Below are positions 20,626-30,460 of a DNA stretch of 64,000 bases, one piece after another (position 1 is the stretch's first letter; every line of letters starts with the position of its first letter). Origin of the DNA: Ectobius pallidus (lineage: Eukaryota > Arthropoda > Insecta > Blattodea > Ectobiidae); contig CAXKWD010000004.1 of NCBI GenBank assembly GCA_964059195.1, positions 124,034,043 through 124,098,042 of the forward strand. Direction: 5' to 3'. The notes below the pieces were generated by a model that was given only the letters and a program-made list of their open reading frames with translations, was not told where the DNA came from and ran no database searches. The position numbers and the translations under genes were made by a program.

Positions 20626-22140
20626 ATACTAGCTGAAAAGGCCCGGCGTCGCCCGGGCTTTGTATTTTTTAATTTGAAATTAACTTATGAAGGACTTTAT
20701 GTATGTAGAACTTGAAATGAAGAAAAAGATTTATCACACTCAAACTATTCCATCAGAAAACGCTGGATATAGCTTTTTATGGCTCATAGAGGATGTCGAA
20801 TGCTGCATTCCGTTGCTTCTACACATCATGCTTGGGAGGGGTTGAAATAAGAAGAAACACAAATTACTTAAGATTGTACTGACTTGACGGAAAATGTTAT
20901 TTCTCATTCTCAAGTTACCATACAATCGTTTCGGGGCTGAAATAAAAGAGAAATGCAGTATCACTTTCATACTTTCCTCCCCTAAAACCCGGGGCATAAT
21001 ATACTGCGAGCATAGGACTCAAAATGTTCCATCCCATGCTTAGAGCGTATGATAAACATTCCTATTTCTCAACTAATCAAAGCCTACAGCTATGGATAAC
21101 GTATAAGCGGAAAGGATTATTTACAGACTTCTGATATAGCATACTCACACACTTAAGTTGTCCCTGCAATAGACCTCTTCTTCTACATCAAAATGTGAAG
21201 TGAGAAAATATTTCTTATGTCGAGGGTAGAGAAAGTTATGTGACTACATCACACTGTGCTTTATTTTCTTGGATTTCATTTTCAGTACCGGTAATTATTT
21301 TCGCCAATATATTACATCGATGAAATCATAATTCGTTAAAGTTCAGCATTATATAGTCGCCAAAGCCCAATGTTATCAAAGTAAACAATACACTGTTGTC
21401 ATGTGAACTGAACAACATTCATTTTTTTCAGTAGATTATTCACAGAAATTATATAATTTTCAAGGGAAGGACTGATTTGTTTCAATTTTAATGTTGGCAG
21501 CTATACTTCCCGGGCTTAACTGGGTACGTGTGCAAAATGTCGTGTAAATTGGTAAAGAAATGTAGATTTGTATAGGGAACAAACATACATACATACATAC
21601 ATACATACATACATACACACTTTCGATTTTATATATTAGAAGATTACCATAATATAGGGACTAAATTGGGCAAATTGGGCATTACTCCGATACCGGTCAA
21701 CCGATTTTATCCAATATCAATAGACGTCTTCCCATGGACATTGTAAATGTGTATACCAAGTTTCATGAAAATCCGATAAAGCGTATTTGAGTTACCGCGT
21801 CTTTAAAATGTACACTAAATTGGGTTTTACTCCGGTACCGGTCAACTGGTAAGGTCCAAATTCAATAGGTTACTTCTCATGGACGTCATAAATGCGTATA
21901 CCAAGCTTCATGACAATCTGATAAAGCGTTTTGAGTTATGGTGCCTTTATAGTATAATACTATTAAAATAGGCACAAAATTGGGAATTACTTCGGTACCG
22001 GTGAACCGATTTGGTTCAATATCAGTAGGGTTCTTCCCACGAACGTTATAAATGCGATGAAGCTTATTTGGGTTATGGCGCATACAGACACACGGACAGA
22101 CAGACAGACGGACAGACATTTTCCCGTCCCCCATACAATC
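20626..22140 (+). repeat. Composite dispersed repeat, unknown superfamily
   Basis: It opens with CTAGCTGAAAAGGCCCGGCG and a GCCCGGGC hairpin, an entry sequence common to many arthropod interspersed repeats as I recall. A CATA microsatellite lies at 21586-21616, then three tandem units of about 160 bp, then an ACAGACAG/GGACAGAC tract with TTTTCCCGTCCC near 22090-22130. No protein-coding content. Borders are approximate. Confidence 0.45.
21655..22097 (+). repeat. 160-bp tandem repeat, about 2.8 copies
   Basis: Units start near 21655, 21817 and 21977. Each has AAATTGGG, a CCGGTACCGGTCAACCGATT-like block, an ATGGACGT.ATAAATGCG block, ATACCAAG.TTCATGA and GATAAAGCGT.TTTGAGTTA. Copies are diverged (about 75-80% by eye). 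Confidence 0.75.
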
Positions 22141-22318
22141 TCATAAAGTACCATTCTAGCACTTAATAACCTGTAGATATGATCAAAGGTAATATTATGT
22201 ACCTGCAGTATAGAACATAGAAGATTAATGAACATCAGCAGCTTTTTCTTCTACATTACAAAGCTATATTCATAATTGCACTGTTTCCACATATAGTGTA
22301 CCAGTAAGGTGCTTTTAT

Positions 22319-22605
22319 CTTCTTCAAATTCCAAAGGTTAGATGAATCCTCTAGATTCAAAACCCCCTAAACGCCAAATTATATTTTCTTACTTTTGTAC
22401 ATCACCAGATTTGTATGGATGGCTTAAATTGGTTTATTTATATGTGAGGTTCAAAACCCACTAAAGTACTATATAATACCATGTTTAAAATCAGAGTTAA
22501 GTCCAAAGACCTCTCTATCCCACTGCTTTAAACTTGAAAAACACCTCTATTTTTCAATGGCGTTTAGGGGGTTTTGAATCTAGAGGATTCAGATGTCCGA
22601 AGAAG
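22319..22605. mobile_element. MITE-like palindromic element (287 bp)
   Basis: Inverted ends start CTTCTTC; a core of over 30 bases containing GAATCCTCTAGATTCAAAAC is repeated in inverse near 22555-22605. There is no coding capacity and no clear TSD, so the superfamily is not assigned. Confidence 0.6.
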
Positions 22606-22772
22606 TAAAAAATGCATTGATGTTGCTTTCCAATGCATTTCTAAATTTTAGATTCTGGGACACTTTGTCATGGAATTAACCAAGATATTTAATATGAATA
22701 GGAAATTTTATTTTAATATAAATCCTGTTCTAGAAATTTTTAGAAAGATTATACAGGGATGTTACTACTAAG

Positions 22773-23002
22773 AAAAAATAATATTGAAATGAGTTACATA
22801 CACTACTTTCCTTATTTTAATTACTAACCTGAACCCAGGTTTCGATAAGCCTCCTCATCATTTTCAACAGTTATTCTCCAGTGATACTCCATTGATGGAG
22901 TATAACTGTCTAAAATGATGAGGAGGCTCATTGAAACCTGGGTTCAGGTTAGTAATTAAAATAAGGGAAGTAGTATGTAACTCATCACAATATTATTTTT
23001 GC
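22773..23002. mobile_element. Near-perfect hairpin MITE (about 230 bp)
   Basis: Two arms of about 105-118 bp pair around a six-base turn at 22891-22896 (CTCC-ATTGAT-GGAG). Mismatches are few; the left arm has about 11 extra bases close to the turn. The outer arms include AAATAATATTG and GAGTTACATAC. It is non-coding. Confidence 0.75.
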
Positions 23003-23296
23003 ATAAATCCTGTTGTTTGCAGGTGCACATTGCATATAGACTTAGACCACAAACACACTTTCTGAAAACATGCTATATTTCTTATTAGGGCCTAGTTCCA
23101 TAAGGGCGTAAGGCACAAATCTTTAGTTTTGAGTTTTTAACATTTCCGCCTTCTCCTCTTATATCTTAAACTCTCGTGAACTATTTGTACTTGTGCATTA
23201 AACCTCTGCTCAGTTATAAGAAAAGACCTGTGGGACTGGACATTCATTCTACTTCATAACTTTTCCTTACAGGCACACTTCCTACCTGTTATTGAG

Positions 23297-24801
23297 CACG
23301 GAGGAAAGAATACACGGAGACGCCGTGCTTGCGGTGTTGTATGGGAAACAGATGAAGCCAATGACCACGCCCCCTTAAGGGACCAAAAAGGAGGCTTGCT
23401 ATATACAATAGCACACAAATACTCCGAAGTTTCACGGGTTATAACAACGTAACGGTAGGGAAAATATGTAATATCCCAATTTCATATATTAACTACATAC
23501 TCTGACATCATAATAATCCCGGTAGTAAGCATTAACCTATCTCAGAAGAGCCAAAAATGTAACTTTCAAATGAGCAACTTGACATGTGCGAGTATAAATA
23601 CTGAGTCAGAAAATGATTAAGTGACCATGCGACTATGATAATTCAGAACGAGAAAAATATTCTTGACAGTTATATACCTACAAATGCACTTTATTTGATT
23701 AATTACAAATAGCCTAATGCTATATAAATAAAATACATCAATAATTAGCAGCCTAGTGTAAAATACAAGTAAATTATGCTTAGCAATTATACCCATATTC
23801 ATTCATCCCCAAAATTGATTATTTTCAGCACCTAAATTTTACAAAATTATTAATTTTTAAGGTAAGTTCATAGCATAGAATTTAAGTATTTTTGTTTACC
23901 TTAAATTTAATTTCTTCAATATTGTTCAATATGTACTTGTCAAAATTCATTACCTAGAAATTAAGTATAATGTACCTAACATTTATTTTGTACAAATTGT
24001 TCAACTCATGTACTTGACAAAGCCATGTAAACCTCTTACATTAGGCTAATAAATCTAAATCTAAATTCTCTACATGAAACTTATCTACTTGTCTAGTTTT
24101 GTCTTTATGTACACCACTTAACCACTTAGGCCTAAACAACATGAATTTTGGAGATACAATAGTTTATGTTAGGCCTACTATGATTTTTCTATTCAAAGTA
24201 TTAAATAAAATAGGACTAAATGATTAGTCAAACTATCGGAACTCTAAATATATCGAAAATATATTAGATAGACCTACTTCAGTCTGTTCTATTATTGAAT
24301 TAAAAACAAGACAAAAAATGCACACCAAATTCACCAGTGAAACACACAACCTCAATTCACAGAACTATTTTAAATATATTTAGGCCTAATTCAGTCTAAT
24401 CTGTTAATGAATTTCACGATACCAAGCTTGTTTCTTTCTGAATATTCATAACTGTGCCGGTAATCTAAAGATGACTTTTCGGAGATAAAAATTCTCTCTT
24501 CTTCATAGATCTATAGGCCTATATAATATATCCCCATCGCAGTGCCGCATTTAAGCCTAGGCAGACGCCTAGGGCGGCAGATTTGAAGGGGCGGCTTTTA
24601 GGATCTTACTTTTTTTAACATTAAACATTTTGTTCATAACTCTTCAAAATAGTAAACTAATGTAACACACAATGAAATAGAAATGAAAAACAATGACACC
24701 AATACACTCAAACCACTCGTTGCCTGACTTCAGTTTGGTGAGTTCAACATGCGCCTGTTTATTTATTTACTTATTTGTCTGTAGGCTTCAGTCGTATTTA
24801 C

Positions 24802-24860
<59 letters not shown>

Positions 24861-25312
24861 TACTATTATTATTATTAGCCTACTATTTCAGTTACAATAA
24901 TGTTTATTGTAGGTTACTTTGTGGTACATTCGTGTGAAAATAAGGAGGCAAAAATATTACAACGCATTACAAAATTGATTTACCGCAATGAAACGTGAAT
25001 AACCTAAAATATAAACATATTAATAACCAGTACTACAGTATAGTTTTAATACTTTCAACTTACTTATGGAAACTTATTTCTTCAGTCTTCCTTCCTCGAT
25101 TTGTGCATCCATATGCACAACATGCACTCATTTTTACTTCTGAATTGTTCAAACAAAGAAACAAAGAAACAAAGACGAGTAACCACGCTATCCGTGCAAG
25201 CTATAAACATAAACACGTGAAACAGTGACACGCCCCCTTAAGGGCCAAACGCTCGGACAGTTGGCTTCACGCTTGCGGTCTCAGGGCATCTCCATGTATT
25301 CTTTCCTCCGTG
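23297..25312. mobile_element. Non-autonomous hAT-type transposon (2016 bp)
   Basis: Terminal inverted repeats of about 28 bp begin CACGGAGGAAAGAATACA at both ends with two to three mismatches, and an 8-bp duplication TTATTGAG flanks the element (23289-23296 and 25313-25320). That duplication fits the hAT pattern nTnnnnAn. GCCCCCTTAAGGG lies about 65-75 bp inside both ends. No transposase frame is visible; the interior is AT-rich with a long ATT microsatellite at 24809-24879. Confidence 0.85.
24809..24879 (+). repeat. (ATT)n microsatellite
   Basis: More than twenty ATT units with a few CTA variants. Confidence 0.95.
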
Positions 25313-25320
25313 TTATTGAG

Positions 25321-25716
25321 GTATGTTTACCAACTGTTTTTATTTTCCGAAGTGCTACCATCCAAGCAAATGTTTATAAAAACTGAACTTGAATTTCTGA
25401 AGTGTAACTTCATTCAAAATGGATTGTTTTGCTTATCGTCTATTGTATTAGTGACTACACTGGTATTCATTGGCAAACATGCAAATGTCACTGTATAATA
25501 CAGGTTTTTACTAAAATAAAGTAAAAACAAATAATATGATACAAAGTAAAAAGATTTTGCTACTGTAAAAGTACTTCATGACATGCTTAACATGTTTAGG
25601 TACCTCTAGTTGTAAAAAATCTCAAAACGTTCTACCATGTAAATTTGCAGAACACTAATATAGCCTGTCCTTCAAAAATATATGTTATAAAATTAAACTT
25701 TAAACCACCTACTTGT
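25321..25716. other. Intergenic, no gene seen
   Basis: AT-rich spacer between the hAT element and the large inverted-repeat element. GAGTGG at 25717-25722 is the TSD of the latter. Confidence 0.5.
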
Positions 25717-26071
25717 GAGTGGAGTAGTATGGTTTTGGGGCTGACGTTAGTAGTGGCCGTGGTGGACCGGTAGGGGAAACGGATCACGTGACAGGTGGCG
25801 CTGTAGGGGAAGGTGGGCGTGGCTATGACGTCAGTGGCGGATTGTATGACGTCACAGATTCTGATTGGCTGGATTGGGTCACGTGACAGGAGGCGCTGGA
25901 GGGGAGGGAGGCGCGGCTATGACGTCACGGAGGGGAAGGTGGCCCGGCTATGACGTCACCAATGGTGGCGCTGGAGGGGAGGGTGGCGCGGTTATGACGT
26001 CACGACTTACGTCATTGGTGGCCCGGTAGGGGAAGGCGGCGCGGCTATGACGTCATGATCACGTGATTCAA

Positions 26072-26265
26072 AATGGTGTCCGTTCCGGTTCCTATTTCAA
26101 ATGGCGGACGAAGCGCGAAATTCAAAATTTGGAAATTCATCATGTAAATGGCGTCCGTTCCGGTTCCTATTTCAAATGGCGGACGAAGCGCGAAATTCAA
26201 AATTTGGAAATTTATAATGTAAATGGCGTCCGTTCCGGTTCCTATTTCAAATGGCGTAAGGTGGG
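26072..26265 (+). repeat. 75-bp tandem repeat, about 2.6 copies
   Basis: CCGTTCCGGTTCC recurs at 26080, 26155 and 26230. The 75-bp period is a multiple of three and so leaves a frame open, but I see no sign of selection on a protein. The right arm has the same repeat near 36550-36735. Confidence 0.85.
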
Positions 26266-26419
26266 AAATTTAAAATTTGTATATTGTTAGATGGCGGGTG
26301 ATTTGAAAATTGCAAAAGGTGGAAATTGGATATTACAATTGCAAATGCCGGAATGTGGGAAATTTAAAGTTTATGTATTGGTAGATGATAGATGGAATGT
26401 TTTACAAGATGGCGGCATC

Positions 26420-26710
26420 GCTATAACCTACCTCAACAGTAGAATGTTTTATGACGTCATTGCCGGAGCCGCAGGATTGGCAGGATTATGACGTCACCGC
26501 AGGATTGCTTACGTCACAAGTGGATTGCTATAACCTACCTCAACAGTGGAATATTTTATGACGTCATTGCAGGAGCCGCAGGATTGGCAGGATTATGACG
26601 TCACCGCAGGATTGCTTACGTCACAAGTGGATTGCTATGACCTACCTCAACAGTGGAATGTTTTATGACGTCACTTCTTACGTCATCAGAGGATTGGGAG
26701 GATTAGGAGG
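26420..26710 (+). repeat. 107-bp tandem repeat, 2.7 copies
   Basis: Units start at 26420, 26527 and 26634, each with CTACCTCAACAGT and one or two TGACGTCA sites. The right arm (36185-36375) has fewer units, so copy number differs between arms. Confidence 0.85.
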
Positions 26711-26889
26711 ATTAGATCATGTGACAGGTAGAATGTTTATGACGTCACGACAGATTTCAACTTTATGTTTTTTTTGCATGGAAGCAGCAGGAAGTATTAC
26801 TCTACGGTTTCTCACAACGTATAAATGCATCGTCATCATTATATTCCTCCACACAGGTTTTCTGTAAGATGTCTATTTCCCTAAAAATA

Positions 26890-28100
26890 GCCCGGAGGTC
26901 GACTCAGCCTGGAGTAAATGTGGTCGGTACCTAAGGCTGACAACCGTGCCGACAATCTGAGCCTCCTTATTTATTATTAATATTATCAGACGCCATCGAA
27001 AGTGTATAGAAGCGTTATTTCAATCCTTCAAATATTTTTATAAATATTGTAGCTATCATCTTAAAACTATATTTTATTCGTAAGATTATAATCCTAGCCC
27101 AAGGGTTAACTCAGCCTTTGGCTTAGCGGATAGTCATAAATTTTGCTTTCATGATCTTACGTGTTGAATTAGCTTGGTATAATGATGGAATAGTATTATG
27201 TTAATAATTACAGGTTTTTTATAATGCCAATACCGTATTATAAGGAAAGCCAGTGAATGTTTTTAATCATGTGCGTGCAGAGATTTGCTTAGTTAACAGT
27301 TGTATCAGCTCGCTCTCCATGCATGTTATCTCTCTTACTATGTAGCAGTCATATGACGCTGTACAACAAGATGCTACTCTTATCGCTATCTTGCGTGTTA
27401 CTAAAACTTCATTCATCGAGACTTTGTCCTTTTAAATGCCAATCGAACATATTATAAAATCGCAGGCCAGGCCCTTTAAATATTAAATCCTAAACATAGC
27501 CCATGTCTTGTGTATTACATATTAAATTAGTATTATTAGTCAACGTTATTTTATTGCGGTATATTAAAAACTTATATTGTAATATTTCATCGCAGAATGG
27601 GTCTGAGTTTGATTCTCGGTCAGTAATGACATATGTCTTATTCCATTGTTTCATCTGTGAAGGAACCTTATATTATTATTATTCAGCATATAGAGTATAA
27701 CATAACACACTTGTCAGCATTTATTGCAGGAAAATGAATAATTTATTTCCGCAAGCATATAATGTTTCAGAAAAGCGCTGAACAGAAATAAATGTCAGAT
27801 TTTCACGTTGCGAGATTATATTTCTCATTTGTCATCAAATTTAATGTGAGAATTCACACAATGAATTGTTCACAAGCTGGAAAAGTGAAAAATCTAATTA
27901 CGCTGAATTATGCTTTATCGTCGCGAGGCTAGAAGTCATTACGTCATCATTATTTCCATTGGTGGAAAATATATTTGAGCAGTCGTGAGGCTAGAATTTA
28001 TTACGTCATCATTACTTTTATTCCTACTGTTGCGAGACTATTTCACAACGTCATCACTACAGACCTACTTCTCGTGTAATGTTTGACCGCTAGCTTTTAG
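26890..28100. other. Left-arm filler, no gene supported
   Basis: AT-rich sequence between the octamer tip and exon 1, mirrored in the right arm. The 65-codon ORF at 27503-27700 occurs in both arms but shows no motif. Confidence 0.5.
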
Positions 28101-28211
28101 ATACGAGGTTGAAAGTTGCAATACATTCATTTGAACATCAGGAGAAGAGCTGTTAGCGAAAATTGAGTGTGATAAATTATATTTCAGCGATCAAGAAAAT
28201 TCAACAGCATC

Positions 28212-29622
28212 ATGGGTAAGTATATAAAAAATTTTCTACAATGTTTATAGCGCTAGCCTATATGTTTTTTACTCCTTAATATGTATAGTACACTAGTCTA
28301 GTTTAATATTGCACAGCTATTATTCAAAATTCATTTTAGCTGTTAACGATGTCTTAGAAATGTTATAAATCACTTATGTATTATTCCTCACTACTGTTTT
28401 TCTTCTCACGATGAAACTAGGTCCACTACTAACTAGGTCCCAGTCATATGAATAGAACTTCACTAGATTTTAAGTTTACACAGACTATGATTACGTTTGA
28501 AAATATTAACAAACGAATTATATGCTTAAAAGTAACCTTCATCAAATTATGTAATGTTATCACGCTGCACCGTATGGTTTTAGAGTAAGGAATATTTTCG
28601 TACATGAAACAGATCTTTAGTAAGAGATCTATAGATATCAATTATAATGGTACTTCTATAAGATTTCATCTTGTGCAAAATATTTTAAGTTATTACACAC
28701 ACACACGCACACACATATACATGTTACAAACACTTTCACTATAGTTTTCTCTGAATGCTAAAAGTAGAGTGATGGATAGGAATGAATATATTGTTTCATA
28801 TGAGAAGTATCTATAGTAAAACGCAGTATGTACATATGCAACGAGATGTAGTTATTATTAATATCATTACTATAATCATAATAATTATTATAGGTATACA
28901 TTCTAAGAGTTTTGAAAACATAGTAATTGTCGGATATTTAGTATAAAGATTAATATTATATTATTTATAAGATGTTATAATATTATTTCATTTCCTAGAT
29001 TGTATGGATCAAGTGTGGGAGGAGATCCCAGATGAAGTCATCGCTCAGGCTCCTACGGGGGAAGAATTTTTTATCGTGCGAGATGAGGAGCCTCCTTCAC
29101 CTGGAACAGATCCCAAATCTCTGGAGTTAACCATCCACGACATCAAGGGGTTACAGTTAACACTCGACTTTCCCTTAAGGTACGAAACCATCTTCGGCCA
29201 CAACCAGGAACATACAGATGTGTCCCTAGTGCTCCCATGTGGAAATACCTTAACAGACATGATTAGAGATGACTACCAACACAACGAGATGTTTCATAAA
29301 GAAGTCTGCGATGGGGCCAGACATTTTAGCCATTGCAGAGAGCCAAAGGAGGGATGCCTTACCGTTTGGAGTGTGAAATGCGACAGGAGATGCAAAATAT
29401 TCTTCACACTTCATGTAAATATTATCATTATTATTATTATTATTATTATTATTACATACCCATCCATCATTTAATATCGTAACTTGTTGTTATAGTGTAC
29501 TGATTTATATGTTTCAGACAAGGGAGACATTCTTCCATGGCATCTGGTGCAATGATGGGTCTAGATGTACAAATCCAAAGCATACTACCAAAAAGAATTT
29601 TGGGAACTGTTTAAATACGTAA
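28212..29622 (+). CDS. Unrecognised cysteine-rich protein, three exons (left-arm copy)
   Basis: Exons inferred at 28212-28215, 28999-29414 and 29518-29622. Exon 1 carries only the start codon plus one base before ATGG|GTAAGT; acceptors are TTTCCTAG and TTTCAG, the second donor CAT|GTAAAT. Joined, they give 174 codons ending in TAA. The N-terminal half is acidic (EEPPSPG near 31-37). Ten cysteines follow the pattern C3, C82, C105, C114, C121, C129, C133, C151, C157, C171, so most cluster in the C-terminal 95 residues. There is no clear signal peptide or membrane segment. I do not recognise the family; disulfide or zinc binding is possible. Intron 1 is 783 bp, intron 2 is 103 bp with an ATT run. 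An inverted copy lies in the other arm. Confidence 0.6.
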
Positions 29623-29647
29623 AATATGTAGTAAATGAGTGTGTATA

Positions 29648-30458
29648 CGAGGGGTGTTTTTTAAGTAAGGTCCGTTTTGTTGTAACACTAGTAGTTCGAG
29701 CGCATACCGCAACGAGCGCCTGCGTCGTGTACCTGCATGCCTCAGGAACAACTGTGCTCAGTTTCAGCTCTGTAGCTAACCTGTACGGTTCTGTTCTGTG
29801 CAAATGTTTCGTCTCCAGTCACGATCTGACTCAAGAAGCCGTCACCTTTTTCGCGATAATGAGTCAAGAACTTCATCGCACACTCAAATCTTTGGGTTTT
29901 GTGGTCCTCTGTTAGGAGTTTCGGGACCCAACGGGAGCAAAGTTGCCTAAACTTTAGGTGTTCAGAAACAATTTTGTAAAGCACTGATCTCGACACGTCA
30001 GGAAATTCGTTTGAGACACCTGTTATTGTGAAGCGCCTGTCCTCATGAATCCTCGCTTCAACTGAAGCCACCAAATCGTCTGTAATCGAAGAAGGGCGAC
30101 CGGAGCGGTCCTCATCATGGACGTTGTCACGGCCATTTTTGATTTGTCGTACCCACTTACGCACTTTGCTTCCAGTCATAACAGTCACCGTACACTTCGC
30201 AAATCTGTCGATGAATTTCTGCAGCAGACATGGTCCTTGCTGACAAAAACCGTGAGCGAACCTCACACGCGGCGGGCGAGTTGATAGTCTTAAACATTTT
30301 GAAAGCACAGAACAGAACCGTACAGGTTAGCTACAGAGCTGAAACTGAGCACAGTTGTTCCTGAGGCATGCAGGTACACGACGCAGGCGCTCGTTGCGGT
30401 ATGCGCGCGAACTACTAGTGTTACAACAAAACGGACCTTACTTAAAAAACACCCCTCG
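29648..30458 (-). mobile_element. Truncated mariner with long terminal repeats (811 bp)
   Basis: Inverted ends start CGAGGGGTGTTTTTTAAGTA and extend about 155 bp (29648-29801 and 30304-30458), much longer than the roughly 30 bp usual for mariner. TA dinucleotides flank it (29646-29647 and 30459-30460). The interior is the N-terminal part of a mariner transposase on the minus strand. It inserted into the spacer of the giant inverted-repeat element. Confidence 0.9.
29803..30297 (-). pseudogene. Mariner transposase, N-terminal part
   Basis: The minus strand starts at an ATG at 30297 with SPAACEVRSRFLSARTMSA, the first helix-turn-helix region of mariner transposases. The frame is broken near 30165-30180, then continues with KVRKWVRQIKN, DEDRSGRPSSITDDLV, VSRSVLYKIV and SRWVPKLLTEDHKTQR up to IVTGDETF, the position of the first catalytic aspartate. 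There the sequence runs straight into the terminal repeat. The other two catalytic aspartates and the C-terminal half are gone, so it is inactive. Confidence 0.85.
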
Positions 30459-30460
30459 TA

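Larger units (their letters stand above)
25826..26746. promoter_or_regulatory. Array of 12 TGACGTCA (CRE-type) octamers, left arm
   Basis: Twelve exact TGACGTCA palindromes occur in about 920 bp, with four TTACGTCA variants and several CACGTG words. The octamer is the classical binding site of CREB/ATF-type bZIP proteins. Whether they serve transcription of the arm gene or binding of the element's own recombinase is not known. Confidence 0.7.
25723..29612 (+). repeat. Left arm of giant inverted repeat (3890 bp)
   Basis: Order from the tip inward: GC-rich TGACGTCA-bearing tip, 75-bp tandem repeat, 107-bp tandem repeat, AT-rich filler, three-exon gene pointing inward. Homology to the right arm stops at GGGAACTGTTT. 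Confidence 0.93.

Noticed and set aside
24540..24610. Second hAT-like terminus (CAGTGCCGCATTTAAGCC) inside the 2-kb hAT
   Set aside because: No matching inverted partner or 8-bp duplication was found.
26063..26290. 75-codon ORF with a 25-residue repeat
   Set aside because: The frame is open only because the 75-bp DNA repeat is a multiple of three; no start context or known domain.
27503..27700. 65-codon ORF present in both arms of the giant inverted repeat
   Set aside because: It is duplicated only because the arms are; no motif, no splice context and small changes between arms (a TAT codon lost) give no sign of coding.
28444..28641. ORF on the minus strand in intron 1, mirrored at 34257-34454
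   Set aside because: It lies inside the predicted intron of the arm gene on the opposite strand, with AT-rich composition and no motif.
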